Made by a program: the position numbers and the translations under genes. This document shows positions 31,744 through 43,406 of a stretch of 43,698 bases of DNA, piece after piece (the first letter of the stretch is position 1; every line of letters starts with the position of its first letter). This DNA is from Calycina herbarum (taxonomy: Eukaryota; Ascomycota; Leotiomycetes; Helotiales; Pezizellaceae), in assembly GCA_001414485.1 (NCBI GenBank), contig LLEY01000300.1, forward strand, positions 1 to 43,698, in the 5' to 3' direction. Below the pieces are notes generated by a model that worked only from the letters and a program-made list of their open reading frames with translations, did not search any database and was not told where the DNA came from.

Positions 31744-33341
31744 ATCTTGAACACTCGCATCTGTAGGCGATTGCTAAAGCATTTGATTCAATGGGTTAGT
31801 TTAGGTACTGGCGATGTCGAGTAGGCCATATACTCAAATGCTACAATTTCTTGCTTTTTATAACCAACCGAAATTTCGATTAAATTTGGGTTTTCGGGGT
31901 AGGAATGATGTCTCACGGGATCCTCATTACTTAACAGAAGATGAAATTGACCACGATAGTAATGGAGTCTCAATTCGCCAAGTTCTTCCGCGCGCAAAAG
32001 ACGGATGTCTTTTCCTTGGATACAAGCGTGCTATGCCCGCAAACTGGAGTTTTTGGAACTGCCAAACACTGTTCGCAAAATAGGTTGCTCATATGTGGCA
32101 TTGGTATAACGGAGCATGGCCTCATAATGAGATCATTTGTTGCTTTGGTTCATTTCTCGAGCTGCTCTATTCTGGCCTGTTCGCGTGCCTCCTCGTCAGC
32201 AGAAACAATGTTCTGAGTACTCTGATCCCACGTCCCTACCCCCGACTGGTTAAAATTGTGCTGCTAGGTTTTGCAGGGTTGGTTTCTTCGTGTGCTTTTT
32301 AGTAAGTTGTATTTGTTTCTTCATGCGATTCTCCTTGGCATGTTGTTCATCTGCATTCTTATTCTTGGCTGCCTGAAGTTGGGTTCACATCGCCAATTCT
32401 GGTTTCCTAGCGGCGAGATCTTGGGTTCTGTACCGCGAAATTTTCCTTTCCACAAGTAAGTTCGAAGATGATTTCTTGTTATAGTGGAGCGAACTCAACT
32501 TCATAGGTTGCCTCTTGGGGCCTAGTCTGAAGTTAGCCCGAGCATGAAAATGAATACCTAGGGAAATATACTTGTTTGGTGTCTAGCTTCATTTTTCGAG
32601 TAGTTGGTGAGAGGAAATTTGTGTTTGATGAGAGACAGGCTGAGGTTGGGGAGGGGCAGTAATCTGTGGTTGGTGACTGGAGCTCGCGCCTATGAGTGCG
32701 TGGTGATTTTGTCGCTTCTAGTCCTAGATTATTAATAAGAAGCAGTATTTTGAGGTTGAAAACTTAAGCCTAGATAGAGCCTTGGGTAATTGGTGAGGGG
32801 CATTTTGAGGGGTAGCCATTTCTAGTTGGTGACTTTTTTAATACTTCCAGTCATTTGAATGACCAAGGCTGAACCCATGGGTGGTCAGTGACTTTGTTGA
32901 CTTTCGGTTCCAGCCAATTGTTGACGTTGAGGGGCCAAAGCGTCAGTAATTAATGTGTTAAGGCTGGCGAGATTCCCAGTGCACCCAATGGACAGATATC
33001 CGGTGGTAATTTAATATCCATCGATTATCCAATCCAATGGATAATTCACTTAGTCAATCCGTAGATATCTAGATTAGTCTTTTTAGTCTGAAAAATGGCA
33101 TTTTTAGTATAAGAGAGGTATAAAAGGTTACCCTTTTTTTTCCAAGAGAGTTTAGACCAGGTCCACTTAAATCTTATGGTCCACCTTTACTAATTAAGTA
33201 AGAATGGAGTCTACTAACTATTAGATTCGATGAGATAATCAAGGCTAAGAAAATATTTTGTTATAGGGCACACATGTGGATCATATTGATCATGTGGTGA
33301 GAGGTTGTATGCAGGTGGCCATAACGATTTCGATATAAAAA

Positions 33342-33542
33342 ACGGTCATTAGCATTAGCGCAGGTATAAGCTGTCTGGCAAATACTTCACCCTTGCCTGG
33401 AAATCAATGACTTCTGTTTGCATAAGTGCATATTGGGCATCAATGGCCTGAAAAGACGGTCAGTAAGGTAGCATTAGCACAGTTATGAGGTGTCTCGCAA
33501 AGAACTCTCTCTTGCCTCTCTCTTGCCTCGCTCTTGCCTCGC
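33342..33542. repeat. imperfect 60-bp direct repeat plus CTTGCCTC microrepeat
   Basis: Units 33342-33398 and 33456-33517 share ACGGTCA, TAGCATTAGC(G/A)CAG, (G)TATAAGCTGTCT/TTATGAGGTGTCT, GCAAA and CTTGCCT in order. The second unit ends in a tandem run of about four CTCTCTTGCCT-like 11-mers. No coding or regulatory role is visible. Confidence 0.65.
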
Positions 33543-33587
33543 CACAATGGTGTTTGGCTATTTATTAAGATTAGTAAGCTTTCTATC

Positions 33588-33702
33588 TTCGGATCCTCAT
33601 ATCATGTTTTCCAAGAAGTGTATTTTCAATGACCTAGAAAATATTCCTCAAAATAGCTCATCCGCTAGCTGGTTTCTCTCCGATGCTGGTGTATGATCTC
33701 CC
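33588..33702. repeat. dispersed repeat, copy 2
   Basis: Partner of 16998-17113, same orientation. It contains an extra CGCTAGCTGGTTT between the CTCAT and TCTCTCCGATGC blocks. The two copies are 16.5 kb apart, so this is a dispersed element rather than a local duplication. Confidence 0.65.
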
Positions 33703-34098
33703 GAGTACCTGTATCATCACCACAACCCCTTGACAGTTCATCAAGCCCCCATCACACCATACGAAAGTACAAATCAGCCTCAAAACTTCGAGGATCCAGC
33801 CTTACCGAGTCAGGGGCCACTAAAACAAACGCTGCGACATCGCTTATAAGCTTTTTGTTTCCTGTCACAGATCTGACTGGGATGAGACTTCTGTTTCAAG
33901 GTGACGAAACATCCATCCGACCAACGAGATGGAAGGAAATTCTCTGTGCCTGCTAGGGTAGGGAAATTTTATTTTACTTTTGCAAAGTTCCAGATTTTAT
34001 TTATGCTTGGAAAATATTTATTATATTACTTTTCCTTTCATTCCTTCCTTCCACGCCAGTTTCCCCTGCTGAGTCTCATACAAACTTCCTCCCAACCA

Positions 34099-35364
34099 TC
34101 AGACGAGAATGACAATCTTCGCACTGGCAGTGCTATTCTCCATATGCCGGTGCGCTTCCACGATTTCCGAGAGCTTGAAGGTTTTGATGGGGATTTTGAG
34201 TTTTCCGTCGAGGACTTTTTGGGCGATGGAGGATAGGGGTGTGTTGACGAATTGTTGGGGACCACCGGAGTAGATTGTGAGACAGACTGAGGTTGGAATG
34301 AGTTCCATTGGGTTTGTCGGAGGGAGGGTCCACTGTTATTTTTCGTGTTAGCCAAATTGTTTGCCTTTTCCTTTCTCTCTCTCGCTCTCGTTCTCGCTTC
34401 CCCTCGGGTGATGCCAGTTCTTCGGGTAATCATGAGATTATATGAGCTACCAAGCTTGATAGGCTCTCTCACTCCTGCTCCCAAGGCCAAAAATATCCCG
34501 CTTCTCTTCGAAATACGAAATGAAATGATCGTGACGTGATGGGGAAAAACATACCTCTCCTCCGGCAATTCCGGTAACACAAACAATCCCATTCTCCTTA
34601 ACACACTTCAAAGAATCCGCCAACGTCTTCGTCCCAACCAACTCAAGACACTTACTATACCCCTCCGGCTTCCTCCTCCTAACCTCCTCTTGAATGCTCC
34701 CCCCATCAATAAAAACCTCTCCAGCCCCATATTCCTTTAACATCTCCACCCTCCCCTCCTTCCTCGTCGTAACACCCACGTTTTCACACCCCAAATCCCT
34801 CGCCAACGCGAGAGCAGCCAGTCCTACTGAGGTCGTCCCCCCTCTAATCAAAAGACTATCCTCCTTTTTTAACTGTAAAGCTTTGAATAAAGACCCATAA
34901 GCAGTCTGCATCATCTCCGGCAATGCACCCAAAATCTCCCAAGGGATGGACGGGGAGGAAGGAAGGACTTGGACTTGAGTGACTGGGACACATGTATACT
35001 CCGCATAACCCCCATCAAAGTCTCGTCCCATACCTCCCATCGCTGTCGCCACTACAGCATCTTTTTGAAACTCGTTTCCCGGACAGGAGGAGACGATGCC
35101 TACACATTCAATACCCAAGATTCTAGGGAATTGGACGGGGGAATGGCCTCTGTGTATGTTATTAGTGATGCGACGTGGATGGGAATGAGATACTCACTGT
35201 CGCGTGTACATCTCTGAGCGATTCAATCCAAATGCCTTGACGCGGATGAGAACTTCTCTTTCTTTTGGGACGGGGATTGGCCATTGTTGGACTTTGAGGG
35301 CTTCGGGGCCGCCTGCTTCGTGTATGACGACTGCCGTCATGGTTTTGGGGGTTGTGGTTGCCAT
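34099..35364 (-). CDS. zinc-less MDR oxidoreductase (quinone-reductase-like)
   Basis: NAD(P)H-dependent reductase of the medium-chain superfamily, cytosolic, probably acting on quinones or enones. Exons 35364-35198, 35149-34555 and 34332-34099 join across introns of 48 nt (GTGAGT, branch CACTAAT, ACACAG) and 222 nt (GTATGT...AACAG) in correct phase, giving 331 residues. The N-terminal GroES-like half has VLIRVKAFGLNRSEMYTRQG and RILGIECVG; the zinc-binding Cys/His of true alcohol dehydrogenases is absent. The nucleotide-binding loop is RGGTTSVGLAALALARDLG. The C terminus closes with FKLSEIVEAHRHMENS, the usual cofactor-side helix. Start: MATTTPKTMTAVVIHEAGGP is the standard beginning; a longer open frame upstream lacks a matching leader. 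No lesion. Confidence 0.9.
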
Positions 35365-38011
35365 TTTTCTAAATGGTATTTGTGAGTGAGATTTGTAATT
35401 TTTATCTCTTAAGTAGAAGTTTGAGGTTCTCGGAGTGAGCTGAGTGCTTAGTCGGGTTCTTGAGATGAGAGTGAGGATGAATTTTTGCATGAGATATTGG
35501 AATGTGGAAAGTAAATAAGTCACCACTTCTTCTTTATCTGATAGAAGAATATCTGTTAGCTCGGCGTTCGTCATTCACTCTGAACAGCAGATCTTTCTTC
35601 TACCAACAACCTGGAAGCGAAGTGCATTATCTCCGAGTTCGGTTAGTAAAGAGTGACATATGGTTTCTTACTTCTTCTTCTTACGGAACATACGCAGGTG
35701 TATCTTGGGCCAATGAAAATATCGGCTCCCACATGCGTTACCCCTCACTTGAGACGCCACCAATAGTAAGCATCGTACTCGTACTTTGTGTTACGTGAAG
35801 GAATCACAGTAAGTAGATTGCAAAATATTCATCTAAACATTTGGAATGGTTCGGAAAATTGACTTCAATTGTCTCAGAATATCTAGGTTAATACTTTATT
35901 GTATTATAAACTTGGAACGATGAGAGGAGAGGCACCTAGCTATTTACTGCCGTTTTATTGCCTACGGTCTACCGGGAAGGTGCAGCCCCTCGCAAGACAT
36001 GTCAACGTGGAGAGTACCGACAACTTTAAACTTTTGGGGAATTGATGTTTGATGTGAGAAGGTTTGAAGTTCTGGGTTGATGGGATGGCAATTGTCAGAA
36101 ATAGGGACAGTACTAACGAGATAATCCCTATGCTTGTATACCATACTCAAGCAATAATATGATACAAGAGTTGTTAAATAAGCTTTGGAAATCGGTGCTT
36201 AACCTGAGATCTTCGTGGCGTGTTTTGAGATGTTCTGGGATTGATGAGATGGGAGTTCTCCTCTGTACCTGGAAATTGGATTGTGTTGTCAAGGGTTGAA
36301 AGTCTAGAATGGGGATTGAAAGTTAAAAAGAGTTTTTAGAGAGGGTTCATTATTTTGGTACAAAGGGCCGAATGATTTATTTCGTACCTATTTCTATACC
36401 AGTATTATCAATGGCAAACATGAAACTGTCGTTTGTAGCGATGACGAGTATACTGCATTGCGGTGACCAGATCTCATGCACAATTTTGCAATTGAGTAGC
36501 ATGATAGATCAGGGAGAAAAGCACAGGTGATTAAACACGACAGAGGTGTGGTGTTGTGTTGTGTTGTGTTGTACAGATTTAGCGTAGCCTCGAGTCTAGA
36601 ATAATATCAGCGATAAAGCGGCCGAGTCATCAACAGGCGGCGGCGGGAAGGGCAACATCCGAAACTGGCTCAACAGGCCTTTGTTGAAGAAAAAGCAGCA
36701 TCGCTCACAAAATGCCTCAGAAGGCATGATTGGACGATGGATGATGTTGCGACCGAATGAAGACACCCGGAGAATTAGTCTAAACAAACCATTTCATCAG
36801 CCAATTCTCGAACGAGTCGTAAGGAGGTTATTTGGAGGGTGTGGTGTGCAGGTGTGGAGCATTTCCATCCATCTCCCTCTCACGGACAAAACCACAAAAC
36901 CCCGCTTTTGAAGGTGTCTCGGGGATTCGGCTGTGCAGCGTGAACTCTATTCCACTTTTCTCAGAGGAGAAGGAGCGATTGTGAGATGCACATATCAGTA
37001 CCAGCCCTACAACAAGTCTGTTCGGTGCAGTGTATATATATTGTAAAAGATGAGGCTCTTCAGATACCAAGTAATGATTTGCTTCTTCGCGAAAGTTCTC
37101 CAACCCTTTAGGCGTTGCTTCTGCATTTAAGCTTTGCCAAGGGCCAGCTCGGGGGTTTACCAAGAAACGTATCTTGCGTGAGAGGCTGCCACTTCTGCCA
37201 CTTCTGCCACTTCTGCCACTTCAGCCCCAATGAGACACCCCCAAGCACGCGCCCGCAATGCTTGGTTGTGCTGTGATCTCCAATCCTAAAGATTGCAGAT
37301 TGCAGATTGCAGATTGCAGATGGAGTGGTGAGAAGCTTGGTGTTGGAGAGGGCGATAGCTCATCTTCAATTGCCTGTATAGAGATATAGATAAATAAAGA
37401 AGAATTGTGGTGGTGTTGATTACCCTCTTCCTGCATCAAAATGGCTCATCTTACTCAAGTGGTCTGGCTCGGAGTCTCCTGTCCAAGCACTCCTGGGTGC
37501 GAGGGTGGGTCCTTCCCTCCTCCCCCGACTCTTCCCCATCGGCACTACCTACTTGTACACTATCCCCAGCAGTGTCCTCGATCAACAGCCTGAGCACCCG
37601 TTTCACCAGCCCATCTCGAACTCGAACAACGCGCGACGACCCAGACTTCGCAACCACCCACCTGTCCCACTCGTCCTTCCTTCCCAAGCCCTTCCTTCCC
37701 AAGCCCTTCCTTCCCAAGTCCCACTTGTCCTTCCTTCCCAAGCTTCCCCTTCCCTCTGCCCAGAGATTTCTCTTAGGAAAACCAATTCCATTTCTCGGCG
37801 TCGCCTTCAACTCCATACCACAGCCCTACGAATCCGAATCAATCCCATCCATCGCCCATCGCATCGAAATCGAGAGTGCCCGCTTACCCGCCACTCCTCC
37901 CATCGCACTCGATCAACAACGACACCTCGACCCAAAGAATATGCCGAACCTCCTCTATCATTGAGAGTCCTCACCAAGACTTGCGGCAGGGCCGCGAAGA
38001 CAAGAATCACC
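35365..38011. other. long intergenic region and palH leader
   Basis: It contains the promoter of the MDR gene on the left and that of palH on the right. Several short frames exist on both strands, none convincing. Simple repeats are clustered on the right: TGTTG near 36549-36572, CTTCTGCCA x4 at 37186-37222, GATTGCA x4 at 37291-37322 and CCCTTCCTTCCCAAG-type units at about 37674-37745. The 37505-38011 part is pyrimidine-rich and open in frame with palH. Confidence 0.5.
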
Positions 38012-40357
38012 ATGGAGGCAAGGCAGCTCATCAACATCGGCCGACTCTCGACAACCGCCACGGCCACGACGGCCAAGGCTCACTGCACCCCCTTTACCCT
38101 CCCTTCGAATGGAGTCCTGACTCTGGGAGTCGACTCTATAATCACCCTCACCGAAGATGCCGTCTTCAAGCCCGAATGCACAGGTTCCAGTGGCGTGATC
38201 CTCACCAACGCCGGTACTGCATCGACAAGTTTACTCGACTTTCGCGATCCGTTTTACGCCTCAACGATCCCCGAGTGCTACGCTTTAGCCTCAGCGACCG
38301 TAATCGCATATATGCTCGTTATCATGTTGCTGATTACGCCTCGGACCTTTTTGCACGACGGAACCGTGGTATTGGGACGAAGGGGCTTCACCAATGGTCC
38401 ATCCGGGAGTGACGCGGGCATTGGAATTGGAGGACGACCATGGCTTCAGAAGGTGGCAGCCATGACCGTCGCGATATCTCTCACCATTGCGACAGCAGAC
38501 ACCTTTAAAGTAGCCGAATCCCAATACGAAAGAGGGTTCATGGATGCAGCGGCTCTGCAGAAAGAAGTCGAGGATGGAATGGAACTGAAAATCATCCGGG
38601 TGATATCCGACACCTTCCTATGGCTTGCGCAAGCCCAAACCCTCATCCGTTTGTTTCCTCGGCAGCGGGAAAAGATCATTATCAAATATACGGCCTTTGC
38701 TCTCATCGCGCTCGATGTTCTATTCAGTATCCTCAACAACTTTTATTACAAAGGCAACTCACGGCCGAGCACTTTTGTCGATGCGGTGCCCGCACTATCT
38801 TATTTGTTCCAATTGTCTCTAAGTCTACTCTACTCGGCTTGGGTTATTTATTATGCCATCACGAAAAAACGCTACTCCTTTTATCACGTACAGATGAAAA
38901 ACATGTGCTTGGTGGCGTTGCTTTCCATTGTATCCGTATTGGTTCCAACCGTGTTTTTCGTCGTGGATATCTCAAAGCCCACCCTTGCGGGCTGGGGAGA
39001 CTACGTCCGGTGGGTCGGTGCAGCGGCGGCTAGTGTGGTGGTCTGGGAATGGGTGGAACGGATTGAAGCGTTGGAGCGGAATGATAAGAAGGATGGTGTT
39101 CTAGGAAGAGAGGTATTTGACGGGGATGAGATGTTGGATGTTACCCCATCAACAGAACCTACTTGGACACAGAGATTACGGGGTCGTAAATCTGACAACG
39201 ATGATGGCGGTGGTACTGCCGCAACAACTGGATCCAATGGAAATCGTTGGCCTGGTATGGCTGCTATCAAAAGTCGATACAGGCCGCAGCAATCAAACTC
39301 TGCTCCAGATGTCGAGCAAGGTGCAAATACTTCCAGTACAATACGGAATACAACCAAACGAATAGCCAGGGTCCGACCTCCCCTTTGGCCAACGCGGCCT
39401 CCTCCCGCCGCTACTCCGGTTAGCAGAACTGATACTGCCAGTGCAGATAGTACCGTATATGCAGTACGGTACCATCCTATTAGTGAAGCGACACCACAGC
39501 CTCAGAGGCCTGCAATATCTTCGAGGAGTAATAGTGTAGAAGCGCCACTCACCAGACGAAGCCCCTCAAATACTCGGAGAGCAACGGATGTTGATATTGA
39601 CAAAGATCTCATTATCGAAGAAATGGCGAAAGGATATGGGCATGAGTCTGAAGCAAATAAATTTACAGCCTGGCAATCCATCGCGAAAGCAAACCCCTTC
39701 CGAAGGAGAACAAATGCTCCACCACCGGAGGTGTCTGCCCACACTGTGAAGCTGAAGCAGGAAGAACAGCAACCTCCCAGTAGTCATGAACCGTCCAACA
39801 AATGGGATGTCCGAGGGAGAATCGAAGACTTTGCTGCAACCCAGGCTGACAAATATCGGGAAAAGTCCCGACCAAATGTCCCTGTTGCTCCTTTAACACG
39901 TACAGTCATACCCGCACCACCTCGAAGGCGGAATCTTCAGGCAACTTTGGAGGAGTTGGAAGGCGAAGATACTCTGAATGGGACAGGCTCGACACTCCTT
40001 TCTCGAGCTCCAGCACAAAATAATTATGGGGAGTACCCACGACCAGAGCAGCCTCAAAGACTCAGTGATCCATACACACCGGACTACCTAGGACTTCATG
40101 CCGTACATCAACGAGGGGCAATATCCATTGTCACATCAGATAGAGAACGGCAAGCTGGTCAGGACGACGTAATTTCGCCTGTCTCTCCCCTCTCGTCATC
40201 TCCACTAGAGGAATCGTTGGATCGAACTCCTAGTTCTCAAAGGAGCAGTACGATAATACGCACTCCGACATCACCCCGAAGAGATGGATTACCAGTCCTG
40301 AGCATTCCCGCTCCTCCTCGGCGACCGAGACCTCGTGATGATGATGATGATGAGTAG
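38012..40357 (+). CDS. palH: PalH/Rim21 ambient-pH sensor
   Basis: Plasma-membrane seven-helix protein that senses alkaline pH and starts the Pal/Rim pathway leading to PacC processing. A single exon encodes 781 residues. The extracellular N terminus carries CTPFTLPSNGVLTLG (from residue 25) and an ECTG motif. Hydrophobic spans are near 90-109, 145-163, 195-212, 222-243, 258-282, 298-318 and 330-347. Directly after the last span comes the family signature WVERIEALERNDKKDGVLGR followed by EVFDGDEMLDVTP. The remaining 400 residues form a long, Pro/Ser-rich disordered cytosolic tail, expected to bind the arrestin-like PalF. Start: ATG 38012 sits in an ideal CACCATGG context and begins MEARQLINIG; the frame is open for a further 169 codons upstream, judged to be leader. 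Intact. Confidence 0.93.
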   Translation: MEARQLINIGRLSTTATATTAKAHCTPFTLPSNGVLTLGVDSIITLTEDAVFKPECTGSSGVILTNAGTASTSLLDFRDPFYASTIPECYALASATVIAYMLVIMLLITPRTFLHDGTVVLGRRGFTNGPSGSDAGIGIGGRPWLQKVAAMTVAISLTIATADTFKVAESQYERGFMDAAALQKEVEDGMELKIIRVISDTFLWLAQAQTLIRLFPRQREKIIIKYTAFALIALDVLFSILNNFYYKGNSRPSTFVDAVPALSYLFQLSLSLLYSAWVIYYAITKKRYSFYHVQMKNMCLVALLSIVSVLVPTVFFVVDISKPTLAGWGDYVRWVGAAAASVVVWEWVERIEALERNDKKDGVLGREVFDGDEMLDVTPSTEPTWTQRLRGRKSDNDDGGGTAATTGSNGNRWPGMAAIKSRYRPQQSNSAPDVEQGANTSSTIRNTTKRIARVRPPLWPTRPPPAATPVSRTDTASADSTVYAVRYHPISEATPQPQRPAISSRSNSVEAPLTRRSPSNTRRATDVDIDKDLIIEEMAKGYGHESEANKFTAWQSIAKANPFRRRTNAPPPEVSAHTVKLKQEEQQPPSSHEPSNKWDVRGRIEDFAATQADKYREKSRPNVPVAPLTRTVIPAPPRRRNLQATLEELEGEDTLNGTGSTLLSRAPAQNNYGEYPRPEQPQRLSDPYTPDYLGLHAVHQRGAISIVTSDRERQAGQDDVISPVSPLSSSPLEESLDRTPSSQRSSTIIRTPTSPRRDGLPVLSIPAPPRRPRPRDDDDDE

Positions 40358-41632
40358 GCGGCTCATAAAAACTTTGGGTTGAATTTTGAGCCTTGTATAT
40401 TTTTGCATAAAGCGTGGGTTGGTGTTTTTATTTAGCATTCATGGATGGGCGTTTTACTTTTGGATACTATAGATGATGGAATGGGTTGGGTGGAGTAGGA
40501 ATACGGATGGAGCATTCAGGGAAATGGTTGGGAGGAAATATCCTGCATATATTACAACATATATTTTTTGTACAGATGGGGCGAGGGAAGGAAGAGACTA
40601 TTTATGATCAGATATAGCTTTCTGTATCTATCTTTAACGAGTAATGGCCGTATCTGACGGGTGGGATTTTATAACCACCACATATATAAAAGTACAGGAG
40701 AGAAGAAGAATAATGAAAAAGTTATTTACAATTACTTTTGGTTCTTCTATGCTGACTGCGGTACTTCGATTCGAGAGTCGCTGGGGATTCTATAAATTTA
40801 ACTTGACAGAATCTGACTGACTATAGATTCAAGCATTTACAAATCAGCCTCTGTGAAGCTTGTAGATAGATGCCAACTGCAAAATGCTGAATAAGACGGG
40901 AGCCGAGCTGATATAGAAATCTGCCAGCTCACTTACGTGTTAGTCGAGCATTAGTGATACTCTAAGCACTAACTAAAAGTAGGCATTAGTTGTAGGCTAC
41001 TTGTAGCACTTTTGAGAAAGTCTCACTAATGATCTACTCAATTTCCGGCCTTTAACTAGGCTATCATTTCTCTTCAAGCTATGATCTGATAACCATGTGA
41101 CAACCTGCCCAACTGATGCAATGTAACCTTTCACTTTGCTGACTCCCGCACCTGGGCTGTCGGTAGTGTATGTATTTGACCATCGTATTGGTTCGATCGG
41201 AGCCGATGCACTGTCAGTGGTCGAATGACATCAGGGTATTTCTTTTGGCACCTCGACCCTCCCGAATCCACCACGGATTTTGGTGAATCTCATTTTGCGA
41301 AAAGTATATAGAATAATTGATTATTTTTTATGATAATTCTTCATTGCAAGCCAGACGCGCGGATTCCGCGGACTGCAGTACCTTGTATCACTACTTTAAA
41401 CTCCGTGCAGCGTTGTGTTTGTCCTTGTGCCGAACCCCTTAGGAGGTTGACCCTAGCGATCCGAAGCTGTGGGGGGTCGATTGAGGGTCGGGGGAGATTT
41501 TAATTTCAGCTGCACAATCTCATGTCCTTCAACTCAACAACAACCACCTGAACTCCCTACCTGCGCAACTCCTCAGCATCCCCTTCTCTCCATTCAATCC
41601 ATGTTAACTTTACTCAATCTACAACCCTCTGG
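40358..41632. other. intergenic between palH and ceramide synthase genes
   Basis: It begins with the palH 3' untranslated region and ends in the ceramide synthase promoter/leader (a pyrimidine-rich stretch before the ATG at 41633). No other gene, repeat or element is seen. Confidence 0.5.
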
Positions 41633-43252
41633 ATGAATCCCTCCTCGAAACCCGCCGCGATGCACTCGAGCACCGAAGCATTCCCCCTGCTTTCCTCTTC
41701 CTCGTCCAGCAGCGGCGCCGACAAATTAGCTCCCTTGGGCGGCCCTCAAATCGAGAAACCACGCATAAGGAGACGCTCGAGTGGTCTGGGAGGCGAGATA
41801 AGAGCTGGGGATACCAGTGTTCCTGCGCTGGCAACATTAGATGCGAGACCGCCGTCTCCCGGAACTGTGAAGGTTAGTAATTCGATGCTATCCCCAATTC
41901 CCGAGTCTCACCCCCTTATCCAGCACATACTAATTGACCACGCGCAGGCGCAAAACGATCGAGATCGAAGGAAGCCCTTTTCCAAACGACGGAAAGCCCG
42001 AAGCTTTTTGAGACAATGGAAACGGTATGCGCTGAAACATACTTGGGTTACTCCCTTGGTCTTGATAGGCGTTTTCCTGGCTGTCTTTGCGATTAACCCC
42101 ACGGAATCGAATCCTATGCATCATTTTATCTTCCTCTCCTATCGCATAGCTCCGGCTGCTGGGACGCCTGCCGGGACTCCAGATCAATATGGGAAGGGGT
42201 GGTGGGATCTGGCTTTTGTGGCTTTTTATATCATCATCCTCTCCTTTACGCGCGAATTCATCATGCAGAAATTCCTACGGCCCTTGGCGAAGAAGAGTGG
42301 GCTGAAGAGTCGAGCGAAGCAGAGCAGATTCATGGAGCAGATGTATACGGCTGTTTACTTTGGCTTCTTGGGACCCGTGGGGCTTTTTGTTATGAGCCGG
42401 ACGCCGGTGTGGTATTTCAATACGAGGGGGATGTATGAGGGCTTCCCGCATAAGACTCACGAGGCCTACTTCAAGTTTTATTACCTCTTCCAAGCGGCAT
42501 ATTGGGCGCAACAGTTCATTGTGTTGAGTTTGGGGATGGAGAAGCCGAGGAAGGATTATAATGAGTTGGTGGGACATCACGTCACAACCCTCTTTTTGAT
42601 CGCCTTGAGTTACCGGTTCCATTTTACTTACATGGGATTGGCGGTTTACATCACTCATGATATTAGTGATTTTTTCCTTGCTGTAAGCATTCCCCTTTCT
42701 TTTTTGCTACCCCTGGCATTTATAGATAACTTGCTAATTATCTTTTCCTAATAGACTTCCAAAACCCTCAACTACCTAGACCACCCTCTAGTCGGACCCT
42801 ACTTCGCCGTCTTCATCGTCGCCTGGGTCTACCTCCGCCACTACCTCAACCTCAAAATCCTCTGGTCGGAATTCAACGAGTTCAAGACCGTCGGGCCATA
42901 CGAACTAAACTGGGTGACGGAACAATACAAGTGTGAGCTCTCACATTGGATATCCACCGCTCTTCTTGCATCCCTACAGGGGCTCAATCTCTTCTGGATG
43001 TATTATATTTTGAGAATTGCGTACCGCTTCCTATTCGTGGATGTTGCTCTGGAGGATGACCGAAGTGAGAATGATGACGAGGAGTTCGCGGCTGAGACCA
43101 AGGAGGAGGAGGAGAGACGTAAGAGGAAGGAGGAGAGGGAGAGGCTTGAGGGGAAGAGTAATGGGAAGACTGTTATTGGGAATGGGAAGGCGAGTGGGGT
43201 GGAGGGGAAATTGAATGAGATTACGAATCGGAAGGTGAATGGGAAGGCTTGA
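41633..43252 (+). CDS. lag1: ceramide synthase (Lag1/TLC family)
   Basis: Endoplasmic-reticulum acyl-CoA-dependent N-acyltransferase that makes dihydroceramide or phytoceramide. Exons 41633-41872, 41948-42682 and 42755-43252; introns of 75 nt (GTTAGT, branch ACTAATTGAC, CGCAG) and 72 nt (GTAAGC...AATAG), both phase 0, giving 490 residues. The first intron is exactly divisible by three and open, so its retention would add 25 residues. The TLC domain holds the Lag motif: HHVTTLFLIALSYR, then VYITHDISDFFLATSKTLNY, whose His and Asp pairs are the likely active site. Several hydrophobic spans flank it (for example VTPLVLIGVFLAVFAI and LAFVAFYIIILSF). The tail after WMYYILRIAYRFLF is acidic then Lys/Glu-rich, as in fungal Lag1/Lac1. 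Intact. Whether it is the lag1 or lac1 orthologue cannot be decided here. Confidence 0.93.
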
Positions 43253-43406
43253 GGGGAGAGGATGTGGGTATGTTGTGGGCTTTTTTGTACGAACAGGCTG
43301 TGTGGTATTCCTTGTGTTGGGATATGAGGCAGAGCAGAGCCCTCAGTGGAAGGAAAGGGAAAGATAGAAAACCGATTTGCCGAGTCCGAAATAGCTCTTA
43401 TTCACC

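Larger units (their letters stand above)
31744..34098. other. intergenic with repeats, no gene
   Basis: About 2.3 kb. Plus-strand frames at 31814-32459 are short and motif-free. Bases 33000-33260 are AT-rich, with a short palindrome ATTATCCA...TGGATAAT near 33024. The right part holds the repeats described at 33342-33542 and 33588-33702. Nothing else is supportable. Confidence 0.4.

Noticed and set aside
34447..34554. Extension of the MDR reading frame past GIAGGE
   Set aside because: It runs into the 222-nt intron; splicing at GTATGT (34554) joins WTLPPTNPMELIPT, which matches the family.
37451..37816. Minus-strand frame with GRKGLGRKD repeats
   Set aside because: Antisense of the pyrimidine-rich palH leader; its repeats are only the CCCTTCCTTCCCAAG units read backwards.
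37407..37964. 185-codon plus-strand frame before palH
   Set aside because: Low-complexity Ser/Pro/Leu translation of CT-rich DNA; several frames are open here for compositional reasons.
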